42,477 nt of DNA from Planctomycetaceae bacterium (GCA_007121535.1 SKKK01000289.1:1-42477), one strand, 5' to 3'. Shown: positions 23,359 through 32,420, numbered from the stretch's first letter. The notes: generated from the letters alone by a model not told the origin. Made by a program: numbers and translations.

Positions 23359-25315
23359 TCCCGAACCGATGGTTCGAATCAACGCGATGGTGTTGAAGCG
23401 GGACGAGCGTGCCCTGCTGTACGAATTGGGCCGCGCCGGTGTGGTTCATCTGGCTCGCACGGAATCGGATCTGCCGGACGCCGAGCCCCCGCCGCTGGAC
23501 GAAAGCCCCGCCCTGGCCACCTGCGAAGAACTGATGGAGCGGGTCGAAACGTTGATCCGGGTGCTGCGTCTCCGCGAAGTTCGGCTGGTGGACGAGCCGG
23601 TGGAGATGTCCTTGGACCAAGTGGACCTGCGGCTGACGCGCATCGAACGGACATCGGACGAGATCGCGCGGCGCGGCGCGCAATTGGAACAGCAGTGGAG
23701 TCGGGTGACAATGCTGCTGGATCAGATCGCCGCTTACGAAGATCTGGACCTGCCGCTGGAGCAGTTGGCCAAGTTCGCGTTCCTGCATTTTTCCATCGGA
23801 TCGTTGCCGGAGCAGAACTTCGAGGCCTTGCGTCGCACGACGGATGAAAACGTGGTGCTGCTGCCTTTGGAGCTGCGCGGCGACCGGCGACCCCTTGTGG
23901 CCGTGACCAGCCGTAAAGGTCGATTCGCCTTGGAGACCACGCTGCGCGACGCCGATTTTCAACCCGAAAAACTGCCGACCAAAGAAGGCACCGATATCAA
24001 GGAACTTGCGGACGAAAGTCGAACGGAACAACGCCGGTTGGCGATCGAGTTGGAAAAGGTGCAGCAGCAGCAGCAGGAATTCGCGCTCGGCGTGGCCGGC
24101 GAACTGGGCGTCTTGCGTCAGGCGGTGCTCGAAGAACGCACGGTGCTGCAGGCGCAGCAGAATTTTTCGCGGACCACGACGACCGTGTTGATCGCCGGCT
24201 GGGTGCCTGCGGAACATGCCGAGGCGCTGCGGCGGCAGTTGAAGCAGGTGACCGAGGGGCGTTGCGAGATCCGGGTCGAACAACCGGTTGACGTTCCCAG
24301 CGACCAGATCCCCGTGTTGATGCGTCAACCGGTCTGGCTCCGGCCTTTTTCCGAACTGGTCTCCGGATACGGCTTGCCCGGGTATCGCGACGTGCAACCC
24401 ACGCTGATGGTGGCGATTACCTTCATGCTGATGTTCGGGGTCATGTTCGGAGATGTCGGCCACGGGGCGCTGTTGGCCGTGGGTGGGCTGGTCGCCGTCC
24501 TGTTCCTGCAAGAAGAAAAGCATCGGGACTACGGGATGTTGGTCATGATGGCCGGGCTGTCCAGCATCTTCTTTGGCCTGGTCTACGGCAGCTATTTCGG
24601 CCTGCCGGCCTTGCACTACTATGCGATCTGGCAAGAACCGCTGGATGATCCGGTGACCCTGATGGTGGCTGCCATCGGCGTCGGGGTGCTGATCGTGAGC
24701 ATGGGGCTTGTGATGAACATCGTCAACATGTTCCGCCGCGGGGATGTCGTGGGAGGGGTGTTGGATAAGTTCGGCGTGGTGGGGATCATCTTCTATTGGG
24801 GCAGCCTGTTGTTCATCGTTCGGTATACGATGCTGGACGAGATGGGGCTGGCAGGATTGGTGCTGGCGGTGGGCATCACCCTGCCTTTGCTGGCGATGAC
24901 GCTCAAGGAACCCGTACAGTACGCCCTTAGCGTCTTGGCTGGTCGCAAGCCCCACTCGGCCAACGTGGTGGTGGCGTTCGTGGAATCGGGAATCGAAGCG
25001 TTCGAGGCGGTCTTGTCCTATTTGGCCAACACGATCAGCTTCGTCCGACTGGCGGCGTATGCGATGGCCCACGCGGCGATCCTGATGGCGACGTTCGCGA
25101 TCGCCGAGGCCGTGGGCGATACGCCCGGCATCGGGTTCGTGTTGTACGTGATCATCGCGGTGGTCGGTAACTTGATCGCCCTGATCCTGGAAGGCGTGGT
25201 CGTGGCCGTCCAGGTCCTGCGTTTGGAATACTACGAGTTTTTCGGCAAGTTCTTTTCGGGAGATGGCCTGCCATTCAGGCCTTTCTCGTTTTTCGACAAG
25301 GAAAGGGTAAGGTGA
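23351..25315 (+). CDS. V/A-type ATPase subunit I (a-subunit, membrane stator)
   Basis: 654 residues, the normal family length. The N-terminal half (1-330) is a soluble coiled-coil arm (QQQQEFALGVAGELGVLRQAV), and the C-terminal half has about seven to eight membrane helices beginning near YRDVQPTLMVAITFMLMFG. The two arginines that face the c-ring in the proton path are conserved: R566 in TISFVRLAAYAMAH and R624 in VLRLEYYEFFGKFF. MFGDVGHGALL is also typical. The start is the ATG overlapping the subunit C stop. Confidence 0.95.
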   Translation: MFSPEPMVRINAMVLKRDERALLYELGRAGVVHLARTESDLPDAEPPPLDESPALATCEELMERVETLIRVLRLREVRLVDEPVEMSLDQVDLRLTRIERTSDEIARRGAQLEQQWSRVTMLLDQIAAYEDLDLPLEQLAKFAFLHFSIGSLPEQNFEALRRTTDENVVLLPLELRGDRRPLVAVTSRKGRFALETTLRDADFQPEKLPTKEGTDIKELADESRTEQRRLAIELEKVQQQQQEFALGVAGELGVLRQAVLEERTVLQAQQNFSRTTTTVLIAGWVPAEHAEALRRQLKQVTEGRCEIRVEQPVDVPSDQIPVLMRQPVWLRPFSELVSGYGLPGYRDVQPTLMVAITFMLMFGVMFGDVGHGALLAVGGLVAVLFLQEEKHRDYGMLVMMAGLSSIFFGLVYGSYFGLPALHYYAIWQEPLDDPVTLMVAAIGVGVLIVSMGLVMNIVNMFRRGDVVGGVLDKFGVVGIIFYWGSLLFIVRYTMLDEMGLAGLVLAVGITLPLLAMTLKEPVQYALSVLAGRKPHSANVVVAFVESGIEAFEAVLSYLANTISFVRLAAYAMAHAAILMATFAIAEAVGDTPGIGFVLYVIIAVVGNLIALILEGVVVAVQVLRLEYYEFFGKFFSGDGLPFRPFSFFDKERVR

Positions 25316-25319
25316 CGTA

Positions 25320-25676
25320 ATGCATCGAAGGGCTCTGACAACAGGGGCCATCATGGCCGGTATACTGCTGATCGCCTCGGTGGCGCCGGCCGTAGATCGC
25401 GAGGCGGCTGTGACCGACCCGACCGTCCGGCAAGGGGACGTTTCGATGACCGAAGTGTATTTCGCCGTCGGGTTGGCGACCGCCGCCGCGGTGACCGCAT
25501 CGGTCAGCATCCTGGGCGCCGGTTTCGCGGTCGGCAAGATCGGATCGGCCGCGTTGGGTTCGGCCGCCGAGCACCCCGAACTGCTGACTCGCAGCCTGTT
25601 GTTCGTGGCATTGGCCGAAGGTCTGGCCGTTTTGGGGTTCGCCGTGGCCATGTTGATCGTGATGAAGATCCCTTGA
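25320..25676 (+). CDS. V/A-type ATPase subunit K (c-ring proteolipid)
   Basis: 118 residues: an N-terminal signal-like hydrophobic stretch (TTGAIMAGILLIASVAPA), then one helical hairpin (YFAVGLATAAAVTASVSILGAGFAVGKIGSAALG, and SLLFVALAEGLAVLGFAVAMLIVM). The ion-carrying carboxylate is E100 in ALAEGLAVLG. Ser/Thr ligands that accompany the glutamate in sodium-binding rings are not seen next to it, so proton transport is more likely. Many bacterial V-type K subunits are double hairpins of about 150 residues; this one is a single hairpin. It lies 4 bp after subunit I. Confidence 0.92.
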   Translation: MHRRALTTGAIMAGILLIASVAPAVDREAAVTDPTVRQGDVSMTEVYFAVGLATAAAVTASVSILGAGFAVGKIGSAALGSAAEHPELLTRSLLFVALAEGLAVLGFAVAMLIVMKIP

Positions 25677-25752
25677 TCGGCGGGCGGTTTTCCGGGGACG
25701 TGACGGGTTCTGTGAAATGTGACGGAGCGATGGCGCAAGCGCGGAGCAAGCG

Positions 25753-26064
25753 ATGAAATTTTTTTGTATCGGCGATGAAGATACCGTCCGCGGGTTCCGG
25801 CTGGCCGGAATCGAGGGGCACGTGGTATCCGACGCCGAACAGGCGGAAACGGCGCTGGCCAACGTGGTCCGCCGCCGCGATGCCGGGGTGGTGATCGTTA
25901 CCGATGCCATCGCTGCCAAAATCCGCGAACAGGTCGATGAAGTCCGGTTGAAATGCGAGCGGCCGTTGCTGGTCGAAATCCCCGGTCCCGAGGGTCCGAT
26001 CGCAGAACGCAAGTCACTCCGCCAACTGGTCCAGGAGGCGGTCGGAATTCGCATCCAGGAATAG
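25753..26064 (+). CDS. V/A-type ATPase subunit F
   Basis: 103 residues with the CheY-like fold of the F subunit: MKFFCIGDEDTVRGFRLAGIEG at the start, then VVIVTDAIAAKI and ERPLLVEIPGPEGP. It binds the central stalk subunit D. It follows subunit K by 76 bp, the longest gap within the ATPase genes. A GGAGCAAGCG stretch precedes the ATG. Confidence 0.9.
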   Translation: MKFFCIGDEDTVRGFRLAGIEGHVVSDAEQAETALANVVRRRDAGVVIVTDAIAAKIREQVDEVRLKCERPLLVEIPGPEGPIAERKSLRQLVQEAVGIRIQE

Positions 26065-26084
26065 ATACAGGAGAAAGGATCAAG

Positions 26085-26741
26085 GTGGTCCAGTCCGAAA
26101 ACGGTTCGCACAACGTGCTGCGCGACGAGATCATCGCGGACGCCGAGCGCCAAGCCGAACGCTTGGTGCGCCGGGCGCGGCGCGAGTCGAAGTCGATGGT
26201 CGACAAGGCGGTATCCGAGTGCAAAGAGCAATGCCGGGAAAAACTCGAGGCTGCCGCCGTAGCAGCCGAACGGGAGAGAATGCTGATCCTGGCCACCGTG
26301 CCCGTCGAAATCAGCCGGATGCGAGCCACGCAAGCGGAAAAGGAATTGACGGAGCTGCGCGATGCCGTTCGCGATCGCTTGGCGGCGCGCCGGGGCTTTG
26401 ATTATAGTGACAGTCTGCTGACGTTGGCGTCCGAGGCGATTCGGCAGATGGAAGGGGATGCATTCGTGCTGCAGTTGGCTCCGCAGGATACCGAAAAGTA
26501 CGGCCCGTCGCTGGCAGCCGGCGCGGCCGCTCGTGCCGGCCGACCGGACGTTACGGTGACGATCGACCAGCAGACGGTCGACATCGGTGGCGGCGTGGTG
26601 GTGCGGGATCCCGAAGGACGCCAAGTCTGGGACAACAGCTTTCAGGCTCGATTGGATCGCCTGTGGCCCCTGTTGCGCCATCAGATGGCCGAGCACGTCG
26701 GGCTTGCGTCGATCTACCGGATGGAAGGAGCCGCTTCGTGA
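26085..26741 (+). CDS. V/A-type ATPase subunit E (peripheral stalk)
   Basis: 218 residues: a long N-terminal coiled coil (IIADAERQAERLVRRARRESKSMVDKAVSE) and a C-terminal globular head with IGGGVVVRDPEGRQVWDNSFQARLDRL, the E-subunit hallmark. It forms the stator stalk with the G/H subunit. The start is GTG 26085 with AAGGA and AGGAG close upstream; the open frame reaching to 25953 overlaps subunit F and was rejected. Its stop overlaps the GTG of subunit A. Confidence 0.9.
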   Translation: MVQSENGSHNVLRDEIIADAERQAERLVRRARRESKSMVDKAVSECKEQCREKLEAAAVAAERERMLILATVPVEISRMRATQAEKELTELRDAVRDRLAARRGFDYSDSLLTLASEAIRQMEGDAFVLQLAPQDTEKYGPSLAAGAAARAGRPDVTVTIDQQTVDIGGGVVVRDPEGRQVWDNSFQARLDRLWPLLRHQMAEHVGLASIYRMEGAAS

Positions 26742-28555
26742 GCGTAACGACCATCCCGCAGCACACCCCTTCGCCCGTCCAGCCGGCGAGCGCCGAATCC
26801 GCCAAGGTCGTTCGCGTCAGTGGCCCGATCGTCACCGCCTCGGGGATGTACGGCGCCCAGATGTACGAGGTTGTCGAAGTGGGCGATCAAGGGCTGATCG
26901 GCGAAATCGTGCGCTTGTCCGGCGATCTGGCAACGATTCAGGTTTACGAGAACACCAACATGTTGCGTCCGGGCGCCCCGGTCCGCAGGACGGCCGCTCC
27001 GCTGTCGTTGCAGTTGGGCCCCGGGCTGATCGGGAACATCTACGACGGCATCCAGCGGTCTTTGCCCGCCATGCACCAGGCCAGCGGCGCCTGGATCGAG
27101 CGTGGCGCGAAGGTTCCGCCGCTGGACGACCGGAAGCCCCGGACGTTCCAGCCGGCGGTGACCCCGGGCCAGCCGGTGATGGCCGGCCAAGTGCTGGGCG
27201 AGGTGCCCGAGACGCCGTTGATTCGGCACCGCATCCTGGTCCCGCCCGACGTGTCCGGGACGCTCAGGACCGTGGCGTCCGCAGGTTCGTATACGTTGCA
27301 GGACGTGATCGCGGTGGTCGATACGCCGAAAGGCCCAAGACAGCTTACCATGGTCCAGCAGTGGCCCGTTCGTGTGCCTCGCCCGATCCACGGCCGACGT
27401 CGTATCGCCGAACCGCTGGTGACCGGACAACGGATCATCGATACCCTGTTTCCGATCGGCAAAGGCGGAGCGGCAGCCATCCCGGGCGGCTTTGGAACAG
27501 GCAAGACGATCACCCAGCACCAATTGGCCAAGTGGTCCAACGCCGACCTGATCGTCTACGTAGGCTGCGGCGAACGCGGCAACGAGATGACCGACGTGCT
27601 GCGGGAGTTTCCCGAGATCGAAGACCCGGAAACGGGTCGGCCGCTGATCGAACGCACCATCCTGATCGCCAATACTTCGAACATGCCGGTCGCGGCTCGC
27701 GAAGTTTCGATCTACACCGGCATCACGTTGGCCGAATACTACCGGGACCAGGGGCGGCACGTGGCGGTCTTCGCAGATTCCACCAGCCGGTGGGCGGAAG
27801 CGCTCCGCGAGCTGGCCGCTCGCCTGGAAGAAATGCCGGCCGAAGAAGGGTTCCCGGCCAGCCTGGCCACGCGGTTGGCTCAGTTCTACGAACGAGGCGG
27901 CGCGGTGACCACGTTGGGCGGCCAGGAAGGCTCGATCACGATCGTCGGGGCGGTCAGTCCGCCGGGCGGCGATTTCTCCGAACCGGTGACCCAGCACACG
28001 CGGCGGTTCATCCGCTGCTTCTGGGCGCTGGATACCGATTTGGCCAACGCCCGGCATTATCCTTCGGTCCATTGGCTGCGCTCCTATTCGGAATATGTCG
28101 AGGACGTGCGGGCCTGGTGGGAACTGCGATCGCCGCAGTGGACCGAAGTGCGGCAGGAAACGATCGAGATCCTTCAGCGGGAAGATCGTTTGCAACAGAT
28201 CGTCAAATTGGTCGGCCCCGACGTGCTGCCCGATTCGCAACGGATGATCCTGCTGACCGCCGATATCCTGAGAGACGGGTTCCTGACGCAGAGCGCTTTC
28301 GACGAAAAGGATATGTACTGCCATCCCGATCGACAATTGGCTTTGCTGCGGCTGATCGTGACGCTGCACCGCCGCGCCAGCCAGATCATCCAGGCCGGAG
28401 CGCCGCTGGTACGTGTCCGGGAATTGCCTTGCGTGCCGAAGATCATCCGCGCAAAACAGGCCTTCGGCAACGACGAACTGGAAGCGCTGGCAGCCTTGGA
28501 AGACGAAATGAATCAGCAGTTCGACGACTTGGAAAGGGAGTACGAGCGTGATTGA
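26738..28555 (+). CDS. V/A-type ATPase catalytic subunit A
   Basis: 605 residues. The catalytic ATP site has Walker A GGFGTGKT (250-257; the more common form is GPFGSGKT) followed by ITQHQLAKWSNADLIVYVGCGERGNEM with the catalytic glutamate. The subunit-A-specific non-homologous insert (about 110-200) is present and distinguishes it from F-type beta. ADSTSRWAEALRELAARLEEMP is highly conserved. The start is GTG 26738 inside a GTGA overlap with subunit E, with AAGGAG at 26725-26730. The stop overlaps subunit B by 8 bp, so A and B are translationally coupled. Confidence 0.97.
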   Translation: MSVTTIPQHTPSPVQPASAESAKVVRVSGPIVTASGMYGAQMYEVVEVGDQGLIGEIVRLSGDLATIQVYENTNMLRPGAPVRRTAAPLSLQLGPGLIGNIYDGIQRSLPAMHQASGAWIERGAKVPPLDDRKPRTFQPAVTPGQPVMAGQVLGEVPETPLIRHRILVPPDVSGTLRTVASAGSYTLQDVIAVVDTPKGPRQLTMVQQWPVRVPRPIHGRRRIAEPLVTGQRIIDTLFPIGKGGAAAIPGGFGTGKTITQHQLAKWSNADLIVYVGCGERGNEMTDVLREFPEIEDPETGRPLIERTILIANTSNMPVAAREVSIYTGITLAEYYRDQGRHVAVFADSTSRWAEALRELAARLEEMPAEEGFPASLATRLAQFYERGGAVTTLGGQEGSITIVGAVSPPGGDFSEPVTQHTRRFIRCFWALDTDLANARHYPSVHWLRSYSEYVEDVRAWWELRSPQWTEVRQETIEILQREDRLQQIVKLVGPDVLPDSQRMILLTADILRDGFLTQSAFDEKDMYCHPDRQLALLRLIVTLHRRASQIIQAGAPLVRVRELPCVPKIIRAKQAFGNDELEALAALEDEMNQQFDDLEREYERD

Positions 28556-29951
28556 ATTTGGCGTCCGAGATCGAGGCCTGCAGTACGTCGGAACCCAGCG
28601 GATCGATGGTCCGCTGTTGGTGGTCCAGCGTGTGCGGGACGTCGGTTTCGACGAGATCGTCGAGGTGCTGGATGCCGAGGGCAAGCCGCGTTTGGGGCGC
28701 GTGCTGGACATTTCGGACCGCCAGGCGGTGGTCCAGGTGCTGGAAGGAACGACGGGTTTGGCCAACCAGAGTACCCGTGTGCGTTTTTTGGGCGAGAGCT
28801 TCATGCTGCCCGTGACCCCATGCATGTTGGGCCGCGTGTTCGATGGTTTGGGCCGACCGATGGACGGCGGACCACCGCCCTTGTCCGCTGACCGCCGGGA
28901 CATCAACGGGCTGGCGATCAATCCGCACGCGCGGCAGTATCCTCGCGAATTCATCCAGACGGGACTCTCCGCCATCGATGGTATGAATGCTCTGGTTCGC
29001 GGCCAAAAACTGCCGATCTTCTCCGGTAACGGTCTGCCCCACGATCGCGTCGCCGCCCAGATCGTCCGCCAGGCTCGGCTGCTGGACGAATCGGTCAGTT
29101 TTTCCATCGTGTTCGGCGCGATGGGAGTCAAACACGACGTGGCGGAATACTTCATCCGCAATTTTCAGGAATCTGGGGCGTTGGGCCGAGTCGTAGTGTT
29201 CCTGTCGCTGGCAGATGCGCCCAGCGTCGAACGGCTTTTGACGCCTCGCGTGGCCCTGACGATGGCGGAACACCTGGCATTCGATTGCCACCAGCACGTG
29301 CTGGTCCTGCTGACCGACATGACGAACTATTGTGAAAGCCTCCGCGAGGTAGGAACGGCTCGTGGCGAAATCCCCGGGCGCAAAGGGTACCCGGGTTACT
29401 TGTACTCGGACCTCGCCAGTCTGTACGAGCGAGCCGGACGGATCGTCCATTCGCAGGGATCGGTCACCCAAATGGCCATCCTGACGATGCCCGCCGACGA
29501 CATCAGCCATCCGGTGCCGGATCTGACCGGGTACATCACCGAAGGTCAGATCGTCTTGGATCGCGCGTTGCACCAGCGAGGCATCTATCCGCCGATCGCC
29601 GGGCTGCCCAGCTTGTCGCGTTTGATGAAAGACGGGGTGGGCAAGGGATACACGCGCGGCGATCACCCAACGCTGGCTAGCCAATTGTTTGCCTGCTATG
29701 CCTACGTCAAACGCGTGCGATCGCTGGTCGACGTTGTGGGCGAAGAAGAACTCAGCCTGCTGGACAAGGAATACCTTCGTTTCGGCGACTTGTTCGAACG
29801 CCGCTTTTTGCATCAGGAGGAGACCGAGAATCGATCGATCGAAACGACCTTGGAAATCGGTTGGGACGTTTTGTCGACACTGCCTCGCGACGAACTGCAT
29901 CGCTTGAGTGACGAACTGCTGGATCAATACTATCGTACAAAGCAGGAATAA
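28548..29951 (+). CDS. V/A-type ATPase regulatory subunit B
   Basis: 467 residues, non-catalytic partner of subunit A; there is no Walker A, as expected (SGNGLPHDRVAAQI in its place). Typical segments are YPREFIQTGLSAIDGMNALVRGQKLPIFSG, LTDMTNYCESLREV and GRKGYPGYLYSDLASLYERAGR. The start is GTG 28548 with AAGGGAG at 28534-28540. Subunit D starts one base after its stop. Confidence 0.97.
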   Translation: MIEFGVRDRGLQYVGTQRIDGPLLVVQRVRDVGFDEIVEVLDAEGKPRLGRVLDISDRQAVVQVLEGTTGLANQSTRVRFLGESFMLPVTPCMLGRVFDGLGRPMDGGPPPLSADRRDINGLAINPHARQYPREFIQTGLSAIDGMNALVRGQKLPIFSGNGLPHDRVAAQIVRQARLLDESVSFSIVFGAMGVKHDVAEYFIRNFQESGALGRVVVFLSLADAPSVERLLTPRVALTMAEHLAFDCHQHVLVLLTDMTNYCESLREVGTARGEIPGRKGYPGYLYSDLASLYERAGRIVHSQGSVTQMAILTMPADDISHPVPDLTGYITEGQIVLDRALHQRGIYPPIAGLPSLSRLMKDGVGKGYTRGDHPTLASQLFACYAYVKRVRSLVDVVGEEELSLLDKEYLRFGDLFERRFLHQEETENRSIETTLEIGWDVLSTLPRDELHRLSDELLDQYYRTKQE

Positions 29952-29952
29952 G

Positions 29953-30588
29953 ATGGCCAAACTGAATGTGGCACCCACAAAATCCAACTACTTGGAGTTG
30001 AGCCGGCAACTGGACACGGCCAAGGAGGGCTTCGATCTGCTGGATCAAAAACGGCAGATTCTGGTGTACGAATTGATGAGTCGGCTGGGGCGCGCTCGGG
30101 ATGCCCAGCGCCGGCTGAACGAAGCCCTGGCACCGGCTTACGACGCCTTGCGGGATGCTGAGTTGGACGTCGGCTCGGCTGGCGTCGATCGCGCCACCTT
30201 GGCCGTCGTGTTCGATCATCAGGTCGATATCCGCCAGCAGAACGTGCTGGGCATCCGGTTGCCCACCGTCACCGCCATGACGGCCGACTTGAGCATCCAG
30301 TTCGGCATCGGTGGCACGTCGGCACGGACCGATACGGCCATGCAGTCCTTCATCGAGGTCTTACCGCTGGTGGCCGAGTTGGCCGAACTGGAAAACTCGG
30401 TCATCCGACTGTCACGCGAACTGCGAAAGACGCAACGGCGCTGCAACGCGCTGTCGAAAGTCTTCATTCCGGATTGCTCGGAAACCGTCAATCATATCTT
30501 GTCGAACCTGGAGGAACGAGAACGCGAATCGTTCGTCATTCAAAAGATCATCAAGGACCGTCTTGCCCGTGAAGCCGAAGAGGGATAA
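29953..30588 (+). CDS. V/A-type ATPase subunit D (central stalk)
   Basis: 211 residues, two long helices forming the rotor shaft: VAPTKSNYLELSRQLDTAKEGFDLLDQKRQIL at the N-terminus and LEELENSV-like ELENSVIRLSRELRKTQRRCNAL plus IPDCSETVNHILSNLEERERESF at the C-terminus. ATG 29953 has CAGGAA upstream and fits the family start; the frame is open further upstream but overlaps subunit B. Confidence 0.93.
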   Translation: MAKLNVAPTKSNYLELSRQLDTAKEGFDLLDQKRQILVYELMSRLGRARDAQRRLNEALAPAYDALRDAELDVGSAGVDRATLAVVFDHQVDIRQQNVLGIRLPTVTAMTADLSIQFGIGGTSARTDTAMQSFIEVLPLVAELAELENSVIRLSRELRKTQRRCNALSKVFIPDCSETVNHILSNLEERERESFVIQKIIKDRLAREAEEG

Positions 30589-30593
30589 ACGCC

Positions 30594-31046
30594 ATGGCTA
30601 AGTCACCCATCAATCACATTCTCATCCTGGTCGACGGCACGAAATCTTCGTTCCAGGCCGCCGATTATGCGATCGAACTGGCCCGGTCCGTCGGCGCGCG
30701 ACTCACCGCCCTGGCGGTCGTCGATACGGACACGCTCAAACAACTGCTGAACGTCAAAATCCTGGTGGATACCGAAATGGAGGAGTTCGAGCGCGAGTTG
30801 GAACAAAGCGCGCAGAACCAGTTGGACGAAGTCCGGCAACGCGCCATGAACCGGCGAGTCAAGTTCGATGGCGTACGGCGATCCGGCAACAGCGAAGTGA
30901 TCGTCCCCATCGAACTGGCCGAACGCAATGTCGACCTTTTGGTCATGGGCGCTTTCCAGTCGGAAAAAGTCAAACACGACTTGATCGCGAGGCAACGTCA
31001 GCAGATCCTGGACCGTGCGGCCTGCTCGATCGTCGTCGTCAAGTGA
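30594..31046 (+). CDS. UspA-family universal stress protein
   Basis: 150 residues, a single Usp domain. It opens with HILILVDGTKSSFQAADYAIELARSVGARLTALAVVD and ends with AERNVDLLVMGAF and DRAACSIVVVK, the usual strand pattern. The nucleotide-binding G-2x-G-9x-G(S/T) signature is not well preserved, so ATP binding is doubtful. It starts 5 bp after subunit D and its stop overlaps the glycosyltransferase start, so it is part of the ATPase transcription unit. A role in sensing energy state is plausible but inferred from position only. Confidence 0.88.
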   Translation: MAKSPINHILILVDGTKSSFQAADYAIELARSVGARLTALAVVDTDTLKQLLNVKILVDTEMEEFERELEQSAQNQLDEVRQRAMNRRVKFDGVRRSGNSEVIVPIELAERNVDLLVMGAFQSEKVKHDLIARQRQQILDRAACSIVVVK

Positions 31047-32182
31047 TGCTGGCGATGGATGATCGTCGCCGTATCGCGCTGGTGATCACGGAACTCGAGC
31101 CCGGCGGCGCCGAACGCTGCCTGGTTCATCTGGCAACCGGCTTGCCCACAGAACGCTTCATAACCGCCGTCTACTGCCTGGCTGCTCGCCCCGCCCGCGA
31201 TCGGGACTGCCTGGTCCGTCGCCTGGAACGACAGGCCATTCCCACGCATTTTCTCGGCGCTCGCACGATCTGGCAGGCGCCAAGCACCCTCAGACGTCTC
31301 GGTCGCGCGCTGCGCGACTTCGATCCGGACATCGTCCAGTCGTTTCTGTTTCATGCCAATGTGCTGAGTGCCTTGGCTGTGGGGGGGCGGAAACGTCCCG
31401 CATTGTTCACGGGCATCCGAGTCGCCGATCCGTCACGCTGGCGTCAGCGCGTCGAAGCCTGGACCAGTCGCCGCGCCCGGCAGGTCGTCTGCGTCAGCCG
31501 CGACGTCGCCGATTTCTGCCGAGCACACACCGCCTTTCCATCCGACAAGTTGTGCGTGATTCCCAACGGGATCGATCCTGCGAGCTACCAGCACCCCGCC
31601 CAGCAATCGGCTAGGCAACTCGGATTGCCCGAGGACCGCCGCATCCTGCTGTACGTCGGTCGACTGCACCGCCAGAAAGCTGTCGACTGGCTGCTGGATC
31701 AAGCGCCACGCTTCCTTGCGACCTTACCCCAACACGATCTGGTCCTGGTTGGCGACGGTCCCGAACGACGGGCCTTGCAGCAGCAAGCCGAGCGTCTGGG
31801 GATCGCTCACCGAGTCCATTTCCTCGGTTACCGAGACGATATCCCCGACCTGCTAGCCGTTGCCGACCTATTGATCCTACCATCGCAATGGGAAGGCATG
31901 CCCAACGTCGTGCTCGAAGCCATGGCCAGCCGTTTACCCGTGGTCGCCACCCGAGCCGCCGGGGTACTCGAATTGCTCGGCCCGCTGGCCGACCAGCAAA
32001 CCGTCCAGCACGGCGACGGTCACGCCTTGGTCGAAGCCATAATCCGCGTCGTCCAACACCCCGAAGTAGCTCGACAATGGGGCCAAGCAAACCACGAGCG
32101 AGTCCTCCAACACTTCCACCTACGACAACTGATCGAAAACTACACCCACCTATACCACCAAGCCACCGTCCAACCCCCGTAG
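31046..32182 (+). CDS. Glycosyltransferase family 4 (GT-B fold)
   Basis: About 378 residues. The N-terminal acceptor domain opens with ALVITELEPGGAERCLVHLATGL. The C-terminal donor domain has LLYVGRLHRQKAVDWLL, LVLVGDGPERRAL and the EX7E motif in EGMPNVVLEAMAS (from residue 283). It transfers a nucleotide-activated sugar to a glycan or lipid; donor and acceptor are unknown. ATG 31046 overlaps the UspA stop as TGATG; GTG 31043 and ATG 31055 are alternatives. The last codons and the stop lie within the first 40-bp direct repeat. It may be transcribed with the ATPase operon, though its function is not obviously linked. Confidence 0.88.
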   Translation: MLAMDDRRRIALVITELEPGGAERCLVHLATGLPTERFITAVYCLAARPARDRDCLVRRLERQAIPTHFLGARTIWQAPSTLRRLGRALRDFDPDIVQSFLFHANVLSALAVGGRKRPALFTGIRVADPSRWRQRVEAWTSRRARQVVCVSRDVADFCRAHTAFPSDKLCVIPNGIDPASYQHPAQQSARQLGLPEDRRILLYVGRLHRQKAVDWLLDQAPRFLATLPQHDLVLVGDGPERRALQQQAERLGIAHRVHFLGYRDDIPDLLAVADLLILPSQWEGMPNVVLEAMASRLPVVATRAAGVLELLGPLADQQTVQHGDGHALVEAIIRVVQHPEVARQWGQANHERVLQHFHLRQLIENYTHLYHQATVQPP

Positions 32183-32243
32183 CCGGATTTGCCAAAATCC
32201 CGGCACCGTCCAACCCCCGTAGCAGGACTTACCAAAATCCCGG
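32164..32243. repeat. Two 40-bp direct repeats with hairpin, overlapping a gene end and touching the IS66 end
   Basis: Copies at 32164-32203 and 32204-32243 differ at three positions. Each contains CCAACCCCCGTAGC and a hairpin (GCCGGATTT, loop, AAATCCCGGC with one bulged base). The stop codon of the glycosyltransferase is inside copy 1. The left inverted repeat of the IS66 element starts two bases after copy 2. It may act as terminator; it may be REP-like. Confidence 0.8.
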
Positions 32244-32420
32244 CGTAAACATTCGCTGAACCCGCCGATTTGGCATGGGCAAGGTGGACAGTCAACGAAG
32301 TGGGAGGGGTGGCGGGTGCAGGTTGCACGGGCGGCTGGCATCGTAGACTGCGGCGACAGGTGGAAAGAAATTTGGTAAACCCGTCTGGACACGAGGAATT
32401 GGTTGTGGTAGATAGAGGGC

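Noticed and set aside
23267-25738. Long open frame on the minus strand opposite V-ATPase subunits I and K
   Set aside because: The translation is rich in H, Q, D and R with no family similarity; it is the mirror of two strongly conserved plus-strand genes in high-GC DNA.
26714-29161. Long minus-strand open frame opposite V-ATPase subunits A and B
   Set aside because: Same reasoning: no recognisable domain, and the plus-strand genes are certain.
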